Shown: positions 1 to 9,605 of the stretch, one piece after another
Numbering within the stretch: the first letter of the stretch is position 1
Layout: each line of letters opens with the position of its first letter
Assembly (NCBI RefSeq): GCF_024297145.1
Contig: NZ_JANCTC010000006.1
Span: 124,001 to 188,000, forward strand
Source of the DNA: Mesorhizobium sp. LMG 17147
Lineage (GTDB): Bacteria; Pseudomonadota; Alphaproteobacteria; Rhizobiales; Rhizobiaceae
Reading direction: 5' to 3'
DNA length: 64,000 nt
Program-made: the position numbers and the translations under genes
The notes under the pieces: model-generated
Told to the model about the DNA's origin: nothing
What the model saw: the letters and a program-made list of their open reading frames with translations, nothing else
Database searches by the model: none

Positions 1-1459
1 CGGTGACGCCGACCTTCTCGCGGGTGGCTCGCACTTCCTCGCCGATCGGGCCAAAATCGTTGGAACGGTGGAAGGACACGATGTCCTTCGGCTCAGAGCC
101 TTTCGGCGCGAACCAGAGCGGGGTTTCGAGCCCCCAGCTATCGCCCATGACGGCGTTATTGGCGAGCATCGTGTCGTAGAGCGGGGTTGTCTGCGCTGGT
201 CTTGCCGCCGGCAATTCCTCGTTGGGAAAGCGGATGGAGAAACGGCGCGAATAGTTTTCGCGCACCTTTGCGTTGGTGTAGCGCAGCGTTGCCCATTCGC
301 CGAAGCGGGCCACGTCCATGCCCCAGACGTCGAAGCCCGGATCGCCATGGACCATCCAGTTGGACAGTGCGAGACCGACGCCGCCACCCTGGCTGAAGCC
401 GGCCATGACGGCGCAGGCGCACCAGAAATTGGTCAGGCCCTGCACCGGGCCGACCAGCGGGTTGCCGTCCAGCGCGAAGGTGAAGGGACCATTGATGATC
501 TGCTTGATGCCGGCCTTCTCGATGCCGGGGAAATGCTTGAAGCCGATCTCGAGCGACGGCGCGATGCGGTCGATGTCGGGCTGCAGCAGCTCGTGGCCGA
601 AATCCCACGGCGTGTTGACCGGCGACCACGGCTTGCAGGCCTTTTCATAGGTGCCGAGCAGGATGCCGTTGCGCTCCTGGCGGGTATAGATCTCGCCCTT
701 GAAATCGAGCACGCCGATCATCTCGCGGCCGGTCGACTTGTTGAATTCCTCGACCTCCGGCATCGGCTCGGTCAGGAGATACATGTGCTCCATGGCCAGC
801 ACCGGCAGTTCGACGCCGACCATGCGACCGATCTCACGCGCCCACAGGCCGCCGCAGTTGACGACATGCTCGGCTTTGACCGTGCCTTGCTCGGTGACGA
901 CGTTCCAGGTGCCGTCGACCTCCTGCGTCAGTTCGACGACGCGGTTGCGCAGCACGATCTCGGCGCCCAGCTTCCTGGCGGCCTTGGCATAGGCGTGGGT
1001 GGTGCCGGAAGGATCGAGATGGCCCTCGACCGGATCCCACATGGCGCCGACGAAATTCGTCTCGTCCATCAGCGGGAACATCGCCTTGGCTTCGGACGGC
1101 GTGATCAGTTCCGTATCCATGCCGAGATAGCGGCCCTTGGCGTGGGCGAGCCGCAAGAAGTCCATGCGCTCGGGCGTGTCGGCCATCATCACGCCGCCGG
1201 TCAGGTGCAGCGAGCAGGATTGGCCGGAAATCTCCTCGATCTCCTTGTAAAGCTGCACCGTATAGGCCTGCAGCTTGGCGACGTTGGGATCGCCGTTCAG
1301 CGTATGGAAGCCGCCCGCCGCATGCCAGGACGAGCCGGAGGTGAGCTCCGAACGCTCGATCAGCAGGATGTCGGTCCAGCCAGCCTTGGCCAGATGATAG
1401 AGCACCGAGCAGCCAACGACCCCACCGCCGATGACAACCGCTTTTGCATGAGATTTCAT
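1..1459 (-). CDS. FAD-dependent dimethylglycine/sarcosine dehydrogenase-type oxidoreductase, C-terminus cut by window edge
   Basis: Flavoprotein predicted to oxidatively demethylate dimethylglycine or sarcosine. The 486 visible residues begin MKSHAKAVVIGGGVVG, a Rossmann dinucleotide fold (GGGVVG at residues 11-16), followed by SSWHAAGG near residue 43. His46 corresponds to the histidine that covalently carries FAD in this family. The frame has no stop before base 1, so the C-terminal GcvT-like folate domain (family length about 800 residues) is presumably outside the window. It lies 132 bp downstream of the MttB-family gene on the same strand, which suggests one operon for stepwise N-demethylation. 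The family is clear; the exact substrate is inferred. Confidence 0.85.
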   Translation of the reverse strand, partial: MKSHAKAVVIGGGVVGCSVLYHLAKAGWTDILLIERSELTSGSSWHAAGGFHTLNGDPNVAKLQAYTVQLYKEIEEISGQSCSLHLTGGVMMADTPERMDFLRLAHAKGRYLGMDTELITPSEAKAMFPLMDETNFVGAMWDPVEGHLDPSGTTHAYAKAARKLGAEIVLRNRVVELTQEVDGTWNVVTEQGTVKAEHVVNCGGLWAREIGRMVGVELPVLAMEHMYLLTEPMPEVEEFNKSTGREMIGVLDFKGEIYTRQERNGILLGTYEKACKPWSPVNTPWDFGHELLQPDIDRIAPSLEIGFKHFPGIEKAGIKQIINGPFTFALDGNPLVGPVQGLTNFWCACAVMAGFSQGGGVGLALSNWMVHGDPGFDVWGMDVARFGEWATLRYTNAKVRENYSRRFSIRFPNEELPAARPAQTTPLYDTMLANNAVMGDSWGLETPLWFAPKGSEPKDIVSFHRSNDFGPIGEEVRATREKVGVT

Positions 1460-1591
1460 GAAGATAGTTCCGTTTTCGAAGAGATTGAATCGAGTGAGCG
1501 GGGCGCGAAAACAAAGCGGAGGTCGAATACAGCGATGTTTTCGGCCAGCCTGCCATCAAGACGGAGTGGGGGTCGACTACTCATCCGATGA

Positions 1592-3169
1592 TCAGAAATC
1601 GGTCGGCGCGCCGCCTTCGGCCCGGCGCTTGTCGACGAAAGCGTTGAGCTCCTCGCGGATTGCCGGGTCCATATAAGGCTCTTCATAGGACGCCAGCCGT
1701 TCCTTCCACACGCGATTGGCCTTTTCGAGTGCGGTCGGCGATCCGGCCTCAACCCAACTCTCGAAATTGCGCCAGTCGGAAATGATTGGCGCGTAAAACG
1801 CGGTCTTGTAGCGGTCCTGCGTGTGCTGGGTGCCGAAGAAATGGCCGCCGGGGCCGACCGACTGGATGGCGTCGAAACCGAGCGCTTCCTCGGAAAGATC
1901 GAGCGGTGTCAGGAACTCGGCGACCATCTGCAACAGGTCTATATCGAGGATGGTCTTTTCGTAGGAGCAGCGCAGGCCGCCTTCGAGCCAGCCGGCCGCA
2001 TGCATCATCAGATTGCCGCCACCCTGGATGGCGCCCCACAGCGAGAACACGCTTTCATAGGCGGCTTGAGCGTCGACCGTGTTAGCGGCGCAGGTGTTGG
2101 AGGTGCGGTAGGGGATGTTGTAGCGGCGGGCGAGCTGCCCGCCGACCAGCTGCGCCTTCATATATTCCGGCGTGCCGAAGGCCGGCGCGCCGGACTTCAT
2201 ATCGACATTCGAGGTGAAGCCGCCGTAGCCGACAGGCGCGCCCTTGCGCACCATCTGCGCAAAGGCGATGCCGGACAGCGCCTCGGCATTCTGTTGCACC
2301 AGCGCGCCGGCAATCGTCACCGGCGCCATGGCGCCGGACAGGGTGAAGGGCGTCACGATGACCACCTGGCCCTTGCTCGACATCTGGATGATACCTTCCA
2401 TCATCGGCACGTCGAGCTTGAGCGGCGAATTGGTGTTGATGATGGTGAATACCGACGGCTCTGCGAGCAACTGCTCATGGCTGATGCCGCGCGCGATCCT
2501 GGTGATCTCGATGCCGTCGACGTTGCGCTCCTTACCGAGCGAATAGATGTGGAACATCTTGTCAGTCAGCGTGGCGAGGTCACGGATGCATTCGAGGTGG
2601 CGCACGGACGGATGGATGTCGATCGGCTCGACCGGGTAGCCGCCCGTGCAGTTCAATATGTTGTGCATCTGCGCAAGCTTGAGGAAGTTGCGGTAGTCCT
2701 GCTGGTTGCCTGGCCGGCGGCCGCGGTCGACGTCTGAGCAATTGGGTGCCGACGCCATCATCGAGATGATCAGATTATCGCCACCAAAGCGCACATTGTG
2801 CGCCGGGTTGCGGGCGTGGATGGTGAATTCCGGCGGGCAATGGGCAACCAGTTCCAGGATCATGTCGCTGTCGAAGCGCACCCGCTCACTGCCCTCGCGG
2901 ACATCGGCGCCATGCGCCTTCATGATGCGCCGGGCTTCGTCATGCAGCACATCGACGCCGATTTCCCGCAGCACGCGCAGAGAGGCGAGGTGAATTGATT
3001 CCAGCTCGTCGTCGGAAACCAGCCGGGTCGGCGTCAGCGGGTTCTTCAACTGCCGAAACGGCGGCTGCTCAAACGCCGTCGATCCGCCGGCACGCTTCCC
3101 CGCGCGGCCGCCGCGACGGGCGCGGTCGTTTGCCAGTGCCGGTTCGGCGGGCTGAAGGGCGGCGGTCAT
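1592..3169 (-). CDS. MttB-family (trimethylamine methyltransferase-like) protein, non-pyrrolysine type
   Basis: A 525-residue member of the trimethylamine methyltransferase superfamily, whose members pass a methyl group from a quaternary or tertiary amine to a corrinoid protein. The frame is uninterrupted: there is no in-frame amber codon, so this is a non-pyrrolysine member like the glycine-betaine methyltransferase MtgB. I chose the ATG at 3169 (MTAALQPAEP) because a GAGGA ribosome site lies just upstream; an earlier start at 3247 would add an unconvincing Arg/Ala-rich leader. The downstream dimethylglycine-type dehydrogenase supports glycine betaine as substrate, by inference. No corrinoid protein or corrinoid methyltransferase partner is visible nearby. 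Confidence 0.85.
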   Translation of the reverse strand: MTAALQPAEPALANDRARRGGRAGKRAGGSTAFEQPPFRQLKNPLTPTRLVSDDELESIHLASLRVLREIGVDVLHDEARRIMKAHGADVREGSERVRFDSDMILELVAHCPPEFTIHARNPAHNVRFGGDNLIISMMASAPNCSDVDRGRRPGNQQDYRNFLKLAQMHNILNCTGGYPVEPIDIHPSVRHLECIRDLATLTDKMFHIYSLGKERNVDGIEITRIARGISHEQLLAEPSVFTIINTNSPLKLDVPMMEGIIQMSSKGQVVIVTPFTLSGAMAPVTIAGALVQQNAEALSGIAFAQMVRKGAPVGYGGFTSNVDMKSGAPAFGTPEYMKAQLVGGQLARRYNIPYRTSNTCAANTVDAQAAYESVFSLWGAIQGGGNLMMHAAGWLEGGLRCSYEKTILDIDLLQMVAEFLTPLDLSEEALGFDAIQSVGPGGHFFGTQHTQDRYKTAFYAPIISDWRNFESWVEAGSPTALEKANRVWKERLASYEEPYMDPAIREELNAFVDKRRAEGGAPTDF

Positions 3170-3378
3170 GATAGTCCTCGTACGCTGCGGCAATGCGGCG
3201 GCATAATGGACCGCCGGCCGTCCGGCCATTGCGGAGGCGGCGACCACTAGGGCGAGGGAAGCGACATGCCCTGGGGCAGCCGGCGGGATCGCCAGCCTCT
3301 TGATCGCGTTCCGGCTGGCGCAAGCGGTTTTCGTTGCCGGTGCTTACCGCGACGGAACCGAAACGCTAATCCTGCATC

Positions 3379-4539
3379 ATGGACCGGGCGGAACAAAGCA
3401 GCGGCGAAATAGGGCAATGGGCGGCGATCACCGGCGTGATCGCCACCGTCTCGGTGTTCGCCATCGCGCAAGGGCTGAGCTATCCGCTGTTGAGCTTCAT
3501 CCTGCAGCGCCAGGGCGTCTCGCCGGCCATAATCGGCCTGTCGGCGGCAATGACGCCGATCGGCTTCATCGTCTCGTCGCCGCTGGTTCCGGCGCTGGCG
3601 CGGCGTTTCGGGGCAGGGCGCACCGCGCTTACTTGCGCGGCACTTTCCGCGCTGGTGCTCGCGCTGATCGGCTGGACCCAAAATGTCTATCTGTGGTTTC
3701 CGCTGCGCTTTTTGATCGGCGCCGTCACCAACCCGCTCTACGTGCTGAGCGAAGTCTGGGTGATCGCACTGGCGCCGCCGGCACGCCGCGGCCGCGTCAT
3801 GGGCATCTATTCGACCATCATTTCGGCGGGCTTTGCGGCGGGGCCGCTGTGCCTGCTTGCGGTCGGCACCGTGGGATGGCCGCCGTTTCTGGTCGGCATC
3901 GGCGCATTCCTGTTTTGCGGCGCCTGCCTCGCCTCGGTGCTGGCACGGCTGCCCAAGGTCGACGAGAGCGGGCACCGGGTTTCGGTGCTGGGGTTCGTGC
4001 CGCAGGCGTGGCTGCTGTTATCGGCGGTGATTGTGGCCGCCGGTTTCGAACAGGCGGTGCTCGCCTTGCTGCCGGTCTACGGAACACATTATGGCATTGC
4101 GGAAGCGCGCATGTCGGCGCTGCTGTCAGTGATGATCGCCGGCAATATCGCTATGCAGGTGCCCCTCGGGCTATTGGCGGAACGACTGACGGCGCGGCTG
4201 GTGCGGTTCATCTGTGTTTCGATGACGGTACTGGGATGCGCGCTGCTGCCGGTTCTCATCGAGACGCCGCTGATCTGGCCGTGCGTCTTCGTCTGGGGCG
4301 CGGTTTCGTACGGTATCTACACGATGTCGATCATCGAGCTCGGCGAGCGGTTCACCGGCTCGGCACTGGTCGCCGGCAATGCCGCCTTCTCTTTGATGTG
4401 GGGCATCGGCGGCATCGCCGTGCCGCCGCTGGCGGGCAGCGCCATGGATGTTGTTGGCGCCGGCGGCCTGCCAATGACGCTCGGTGCCATTTGCCTGGCG
4501 CTGGCAGTTGTAACGGTCATTCGAAGACGGATGGCGTGA
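3379..4539 (+). CDS. MFS transporter
   Basis: A 386-residue polytopic membrane protein with about 12 hydrophobic segments, typical of the major facilitator superfamily. A basic cytoplasmic loop (ALARRFGAGRT, near residue 75) sits where the family's loop 2-3 motif is expected, and a charged central loop separates the two six-helix halves. The substrate cannot be read from sequence; annotated relatives are usually described as sugar or drug efflux carriers. It is divergent from the mttB-like gene and 95 bp upstream of the peptidase gene, so it could share transcription with that gene. Confidence 0.8.
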   Translation: MDRAEQSSGEIGQWAAITGVIATVSVFAIAQGLSYPLLSFILQRQGVSPAIIGLSAAMTPIGFIVSSPLVPALARRFGAGRTALTCAALSALVLALIGWTQNVYLWFPLRFLIGAVTNPLYVLSEVWVIALAPPARRGRVMGIYSTIISAGFAAGPLCLLAVGTVGWPPFLVGIGAFLFCGACLASVLARLPKVDESGHRVSVLGFVPQAWLLLSAVIVAAGFEQAVLALLPVYGTHYGIAEARMSALLSVMIAGNIAMQVPLGLLAERLTARLVRFICVSMTVLGCALLPVLIETPLIWPCVFVWGAVSYGIYTMSIIELGERFTGSALVAGNAAFSLMWGIGGIAVPPLAGSAMDVVGAGGLPMTLGAICLALAVVTVIRRRMA

Positions 4540-4634
4540 ATGCCAGAAAGCCGCCGTTTCTGACGAATGACTTGAATATAAGCGGCCCCATGTCGATCTT
4601 GGCTATGCCGCCGCCCGACTCAACCGGAGACCTC

Positions 4635-6704
4635 ATGACCAAATCGAATACCAAGGGCCAGCCGGGTTCGGCGGCCGAAGACCCGTTTCTCTGGCTGGAG
4701 GACAGGAGGGGCAAGCAGGCGCTCGACTGGGTGCATCGCCAAAATGCGATCACGGTCGGGGAGCTGCAGGGCGATCCGTCCTATCGGACGTCGTTCGAGA
4801 CGGCGCTCGACCTGATGACGGCCGAGGATAACATCGCCGTCGGGGCCGCTATCAACGGCTATGTCTATAATTTCTGGCAGGACCGAACGAACGTACTCGG
4901 CCTCTGGCGGCGCACCACGGTCGCGTCCTACAAGACCGACAAGCCGGAATGGCAGACGATCATCGACTTCGATAACCTGGCGGCGAAAGAAGGGGTGAAA
5001 TGGGTGTTCAGCGGCGCCAGTCGGCTCTACCCCGACTTCAGCCGCTGCCTGCTCAGCCTGTCGCCGGATGGCGGCGATGCCAGCGAGATGCGCGAATTCG
5101 ATATCGAAAGCAGGTCCTTCGTCGATGGCGGCTTTCGCGCTCCTGCCTCGAAGTCGAGCTTTAGCTGGCTGGACGAGGACACGGTTATCGTCTCCGCCGC
5201 TTTCGAGGAGGACGACAAGACCCAGTCCGGTTATCCGCGCGTGGTCAAGCTTTGGCGGCGCGGCACGCCACTGGAAGCGGCGACGCCGATCTTCGAGGCG
5301 TTGAAGCAGGATCTTGCCGCCGGCGGGTCCGTCGAATTCGACGGCAACAAGCGTCATGTCTTCCTCGCCCGGACCATCGACTTCTTCGCCTCGCACAGTT
5401 TCCTGCGGCTGCCATCGGGCGAAAACAGGCGCATCCCGTTGCCGGACGACGTCACCGATACAGCACTGTTCAAGGGCCAGTTTGTCTTCGGCGTGCGTAC
5501 GCCATGGACGGCGCCGGACGGCACGCTGTGCAAGCCCGACGGGCTCTATTCACTCGATTTCGAGCGCTGGATCGAAACCGGGCTATTCGGATCCCTCGAT
5601 ACCGTGCTCGAGCCGGCGCACCGTGTCTCGATCGCCGGTATTGCCCGCACGCAGGACCGGCTGTTCATCAATTTGATGGACAATGTGCGCGGCAAGGTCG
5701 TCGCCGGCAAGCGCAGCGACAGCGGCTGGGAGTTCAAGCCCGTGGCTTTGCCCGAAAACGGCAATGTCGGCATCAGCCATGCCGAGCATTTCGGTTCCAG
5801 CGTCTCCTTCTCCTTCACCGATTTCCTGACGCCGAGCTCGATCATCTGGTCGGACGACAACGCCGCGGGCCTGGCAACGGTGAAGTCGCAGCCGGCGCGT
5901 TTCGATGCGTCGTCGCTGGTCTCCGAACAGTTCGAAGCGCGCTCGAAGGATGGCACGATGATCCCGTACTTCGTCGTCAGGAGGCGCGACTTGCATGGAC
6001 CCGTGCCGACATTGCTTTACGGCTATGGCGGCTTCGAAGTGCCGCTGCTGCCCGGCTATGCCGGCGTGCGCGGCAGGCTGTGGCTGGAGAAGGGCAATGC
6101 CTATGTGCAGGCCAACATCCGCGGCGGCGGCGAGTTCGGCCCGAACTGGCATCAGGCCGCGCTCAAGGCCAATCGCCAGAATGCCTTCGACGACTTCGCC
6201 GCGGTCGCGCAGGATCTGGTGAAGCGCGGCATCGCTACGCCCGCCACGCTGGGCATCCAAGGCGGATCGAATGGTGGCCTGCTGACCGGCGTCTCGCTGA
6301 CCCAGCACCCGGAATTGTTCGGTGCCGTGATCATCGAGGTGCCGCTGCTCGATATGCTGCGCTACACCGAACTGCCGCCCGGCGCGTCGTGGATGGCCGA
6401 GTATGGCGATCCGGCGAAGCCTGAAGAGGCAGCCTGGCTCGCCGCCTATTCGCCCTACCAGCATGTTGACACGGACGCAGCCTATCCGCCGGTGTTGCTG
6501 ACGACCTCGACCGCCGACGATCGCGTCCATCCCGGGCATGCGCGCAAAATGGCGGCACGGCTGCAGGCGGCCGGCCACGGCAAGACGCTGTTCTTCGAGG
6601 AGACCGAGGGCGGCCATGGCGGACGCGGCGATCGGCGGCCGCAGGCCGCACAGGCGGCAATGAAGTACGTCTTCCTGCAGCGGGCCCTGACTGGCACCAA
6701 TTGA
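4635..6704 (+). CDS. Prolyl oligopeptidase family serine peptidase (S9A)
   Basis: A 689-residue S9A-type peptidase, expected to cleave short peptides after proline or similar residues. It has an N-terminal beta-propeller region (EDPFLWLED at its start is typical) and a C-terminal alpha/beta hydrolase domain. The nucleophile motif is GGSNGG (Ser545), followed by the DDRV acidic region and the EGGHGG histidine motif. No signal peptide is visible, so it is probably cytoplasmic. The ATG at 4635 has a GGAG site 7 bases upstream; the same frame is open far upstream over the MFS gene, but that part is not protein-like in this frame. The stop codon lies inside a 14-bp tandem repeat. Confidence 0.9.
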   Translation: MTKSNTKGQPGSAAEDPFLWLEDRRGKQALDWVHRQNAITVGELQGDPSYRTSFETALDLMTAEDNIAVGAAINGYVYNFWQDRTNVLGLWRRTTVASYKTDKPEWQTIIDFDNLAAKEGVKWVFSGASRLYPDFSRCLLSLSPDGGDASEMREFDIESRSFVDGGFRAPASKSSFSWLDEDTVIVSAAFEEDDKTQSGYPRVVKLWRRGTPLEAATPIFEALKQDLAAGGSVEFDGNKRHVFLARTIDFFASHSFLRLPSGENRRIPLPDDVTDTALFKGQFVFGVRTPWTAPDGTLCKPDGLYSLDFERWIETGLFGSLDTVLEPAHRVSIAGIARTQDRLFINLMDNVRGKVVAGKRSDSGWEFKPVALPENGNVGISHAEHFGSSVSFSFTDFLTPSSIIWSDDNAAGLATVKSQPARFDASSLVSEQFEARSKDGTMIPYFVVRRRDLHGPVPTLLYGYGGFEVPLLPGYAGVRGRLWLEKGNAYVQANIRGGGEFGPNWHQAALKANRQNAFDDFAAVAQDLVKRGIATPATLGIQGGSNGGLLTGVSLTQHPELFGAVIIEVPLLDMLRYTELPPGASWMAEYGDPAKPEEAAWLAAYSPYQHVDTDAAYPPVLLTTSTADDRVHPGHARKMAARLQAAGHGKTLFFEETEGGHGGRGDRRPQAAQAAMKYVFLQRALTGTN

Positions 6705-6746
6705 CTGGCGCCAATTGACCGGCGTCGCTTGACCGGCACGGCTTGA
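6691..6746 (+). repeat. Four tandem 14-bp units spanning the peptidase stop codon
   Basis: Four head-to-tail 14-base units start at 6691, 6705, 6719 and 6733. All begin CTGGC or CCGGC and end TTGA. The first unit contributes the last codons and the TGA stop of the peptidase gene, so the duplication extended beyond the stop. The rest of the gap to the aminotransferase start at 6959 shows no gene. Confidence 0.8.
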
Positions 6747-6958
6747 ACTGAGGGCTCGAGGCAGCCTAAGGTACAAGCATGGCTCGGCTGGCGAAATCGG
6801 GTTGCGCATTTGGGGTCGCGGTGACGCCGTCGCCGCGCACGCTTCGCGCCGAGCTGTTGCGGCTGTGCGCCCGCATCGGCTATTCGCCGCCCGCTGTCCT
6901 CTGACGAATCCGCCCCGGCGCAAAAGCTGCCGGATTGGTTCAAGAGGAAAGATCAGAC

Positions 6959-8338
6959 ATGACCTACCAGAATTATTCGCTGAGGCAGCTTCAGCAGATC
7001 GATGCCGCGCATCACCTTCATCCGTTCACCGACCACAAAGAGATGCGCGAGACCGGCTCGCGGATCATCACTCGCGCCAACGGGCCGTTCATCTACGATT
7101 CCGAAGGGACGGAAATCCTCGACGGCATGGCAGGGCTGTGGTGCGTCAATGTCGGCTATGGCCGCGACGAGCTGGCCGACGCCGCCTACGCCCAGATGAA
7201 GGAATTGCCCTACTACAACTCCTTCTTCAAATGCTCGACGCCGACGCCGGTTCTGCTGTCGAAAAAGCTGGCGGAGATCGCGCCAAGGCATATCAACCAG
7301 GTGTTCTACGGCTCGTCCGGTTCGGAGGCCAACGACACGGCGCTGCGCCTGGTCCGTCACTATTGGGTGCTGGAAGGCAAACCGGAGAAGAACCGCATCA
7401 TCTCGCGCAAGATGGGCTACCACGGCTCGACCATCGCCGGCGCTTCGCTCGGCGGCATGGATTTGATGCACAAGCAGCTCGGCGGCGCTGTGCCCAACAT
7501 CGTCCATGTAATGATGCCCTATGCCTATGAGCTCGCACTGCCCGGCGAAAGCGACCATGATTTCGGCCTGCGCGCGGCAAAAGCGGTCGAGGACGCGATC
7601 CTCGAAGCTGGCGCCGACAAGGTGGCCGCCTTCATCGGCGAACCGGTGATGGGGGCAGGCGGGGTGAAGATCCCGCCGATGAGCTATTGGCCGGAAGTGC
7701 AGCGCATCTGCCGCAAATACGACGTCCTGCTGATGCTGGACGAGGTCATCACCGGCTACGGCCGCACCGGCGAGTGGTTCGCGGCACAAGCCTTCGATGT
7801 CGAGCCCGACACCATCACCACGGCCAAGGCGCTGACCTCTGGCTATCAGCCGCTGTCGGCGCTGCTGGTCGGCGACCGCATCGCGGCGACGCTGGTCGAA
7901 AAGGGCGGCGAATTCTATCACGGCTACACCTATGCCGGGCACCCGGTGGCCTGCGCGGTGGCGCTGAAGAACCTTGAGATCATCGAGCGCGAGGGGCTGG
8001 TCGAGCGCGGCAGGAACGACACCGGGCCTTACTTCGCCAGGGCTTTGCAGGAACGTCTCGGCGGGCACGACCTGGTCGGCGAGGTGCGCTCGTTCGGGCT
8101 GATGGGAGCGATCGAGATCGTCAAAGACAAGGCAACCAAGGAGCGCTACCTGCCGGCCGGCAGCGCGGCGGTGACCGTTCGCGACCACGCAATTGCCCAG
8201 GGCATGATGCTGCGCGCCACCGGCGACACGATGATCCTGTCGCCTCCGCTGATCTGGACGCGCCAGACGATCGACATGGCCTGCGATCGTATCGCAAAGG
8301 CGCTCGATCTGGCGCAAGCAGATTTGCGCAAGCGGTGA
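6959..8338 (+). CDS. Class III (omega-amino acid:pyruvate type) aminotransferase
   Basis: A 459-residue PLP-dependent fold-type I transaminase of subgroup III, expected to use pyruvate or another keto acid with an omega-amino acid, beta-alanine, GABA or an amine as donor. The cofactor aspartate sits in LMLDEVITGYGRTG and the Schiff-base lysine in TTAKALTSGYQ (around residue 290). The C-terminal small domain is intact and the length is normal. I chose ATG 6959 (MTYQNYSLRQ) because AGAGGAAAG lies upstream; an in-frame ATG at 6935 lacks such a site. A perfect 13-bp hairpin follows the stop. The donor is not determinable here. Confidence 0.88.
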   Translation: MTYQNYSLRQLQQIDAAHHLHPFTDHKEMRETGSRIITRANGPFIYDSEGTEILDGMAGLWCVNVGYGRDELADAAYAQMKELPYYNSFFKCSTPTPVLLSKKLAEIAPRHINQVFYGSSGSEANDTALRLVRHYWVLEGKPEKNRIISRKMGYHGSTIAGASLGGMDLMHKQLGGAVPNIVHVMMPYAYELALPGESDHDFGLRAAKAVEDAILEAGADKVAAFIGEPVMGAGGVKIPPMSYWPEVQRICRKYDVLLMLDEVITGYGRTGEWFAAQAFDVEPDTITTAKALTSGYQPLSALLVGDRIAATLVEKGGEFYHGYTYAGHPVACAVALKNLEIIEREGLVERGRNDTGPYFARALQERLGGHDLVGEVRSFGLMGAIEIVKDKATKERYLPAGSAAVTVRDHAIAQGMMLRATGDTMILSPPLIWTRQTIDMACDRIAKALDLAQADLRKR

Positions 8339-8339
8339 A

Positions 8340-8377
8340 CGATCGCCGGGCGTTCCATGTCGGGCGCCCGGCGATCG
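8340..8377 (+). terminator. 13-bp perfect hairpin after the aminotransferase gene
   Basis: Bases 8340-8352 (CGATCGCCGGGCG) pair exactly with 8365-8377 across a 12-base loop, two bases after the stop codon. There is no T-run, so it may act as a 3'-end stabiliser or a Rho-assisted terminator. The rest of the 310-bp gap to 8648 holds a weak second CCGCG/CGCGG stem near 8416-8436 and no convincing gene. Confidence 0.6.
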
Positions 8378-8648
8378 ACCGAGCGCTTACCAGGCGAGGA
8401 AGCGAAACGCAAAAACCGCGCTCCATCGGAACGCGGCTTTGCCAGATACGCATGGCGTTTCGCCAACTAAACACTTGCGAAACTTGCGGGCTCCGGTACG
8501 CGAGACCTGATCCGGAGCGCCGGGCGGATGTCCGCCTCGCAATCCGTTTTAAACGCATATCGTTACTGCAGGGTTAGCAAGAGCTTAAGCAAACCTAAAT
8601 TTGCCGACTTTCCGCTTTGGGCAGATCGAAAACCTGTGAGCTTGGAGC

Positions 8649-9533
8649 TTACGCCGGGTTACCACGGAGGAAATTAATGATGCCGGAAAAATCGGCACCG
8701 GCATTCCCTTGTGCGTTGAATAGCGCATAGAGCTGAGCTGCCTCGGCGCCGAGCGGCGTTGCTGCACCGACGCTCTGTGCGGCTTCCTGCGACAGTTTCA
8801 GGTCCTTCAGCATCAGTGCCGCCGCGAAGCCAGGCTTATAGCCATTGTTGGCGGGCGATGTCGGCACCGGGCCGGGCACCGGGCAATAGGTGGTCAGCGA
8901 CCAGCACTGGCCGGACGAGGTCGAGGCGACGTCGAACAGCGCCTGGTGGGACAGGCCGAGCTTTTCCGCCAGCACGAAAGCCTCGGCAACACCGATCATC
9001 GAAATGCCCAAAATCATGTTGTTGCAGATCTTCGCCGCCTGTCCGGCGCCGTCGTCGCCGCAATGAACGATGCGGCCGGCCATCGGCTTGAGGATTGGTT
9101 CGGCCTTGGCGAAGGCATCCTTCGAACCGCCGGCCATGAAGGTCAGCGTGCCGGCCGCCGCACCGCCCGTGCCGCCGGAGACTGGCGCGTCGATCGACAG
9201 CAACCCGTGCTTGGCGGCGATGGTATGGGCCTTTCGAGCCGACTCGACATCGATGGTCGAGGAATCGATGAACAGCGCGCCTTTTTTTGCCTTGGACACT
9301 ATGTCTGCGTAAACCGACAGAACATGCTTACCGGCTGGCAGCATGGTGATGACCGCATCGGCGTCTTTGACCGCCGCAACGGCGTTGGCCATGATGACGA
9401 CTCCGTGTTCCCTGGCGATGGCGAGGTTCTCCGGCACCAGGTCGAAGCCGTGCACGGCATACCCGGCCTTGACCAGGTTGGCGGCCATCGGATTGCCCAT
9501 ATTGCCGAGGCCGATGAAGGCGATGGTGGTCAT
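8649..9533 (-). CDS. mmsB: 3-hydroxyisobutyrate dehydrogenase
   Basis: A 294-residue NAD-dependent beta-hydroxyacid dehydrogenase that oxidises 3-hydroxyisobutyrate to methylmalonate semialdehyde in valine catabolism. The N-terminal GLGNMGNPMAANL nucleotide-binding motif, the DAPVSGGTGGAAAGTL substrate-binding motif and the catalytic lysine in GAGQAAKICNN are all present. GGGAG stands about 8 bases before the ATG. It is the last gene of a minus-strand set with the acyl-CoA dehydrogenase at 10005-11171; the two are separated by the IVP-family gene and its heptamer arrays. Confidence 0.92.
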   Translation of the reverse strand: MTTIAFIGLGNMGNPMAANLVKAGYAVHGFDLVPENLAIAREHGVVIMANAVAAVKDADAVITMLPAGKHVLSVYADIVSKAKKGALFIDSSTIDVESARKAHTIAAKHGLLSIDAPVSGGTGGAAAGTLTFMAGGSKDAFAKAEPILKPMAGRIVHCGDDGAGQAAKICNNMILGISMIGVAEAFVLAEKLGLSHQALFDVASTSSGQCWSLTTYCPVPGPVPTSPANNGYKPGFAAALMLKDLKLSQEAAQSVGAATPLGAEAAQLYALFNAQGNAGADFSGIINFLRGNPA

Positions 9534-9553
9534 ATTGACGCTCCCGTGGTGTG

Positions 9554-9603
<50 letters not shown>

Positions 9604-9605
9604 AC

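Noticed and set aside
68..1591. A 507-codon open frame on the plus strand
   Set aside because: It is the antisense of the dehydrogenase gene; the minus-strand frame has clear FAD motifs, while this one is Arg/His/Asp-rich text without family features.
1592..3378. A cobalamin riboswitch upstream of the corrinoid-linked mttB gene or cobQ
   Set aside because: No B12-box-like sequence could be recognised by eye; cobQ starts one base after the previous gene.
3300..4634. Upstream extension of the prolyl oligopeptidase frame
   Set aside because: The extension overlaps the MFS gene in another frame and is not protein-like; a ribosome site fits the ATG at 4635.
8335..8577. An 80-codon plus-strand frame in the gap after the aminotransferase
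   Set aside because: It starts inside the aminotransferase gene, spans the 13-bp hairpin and has no recognisable domain.
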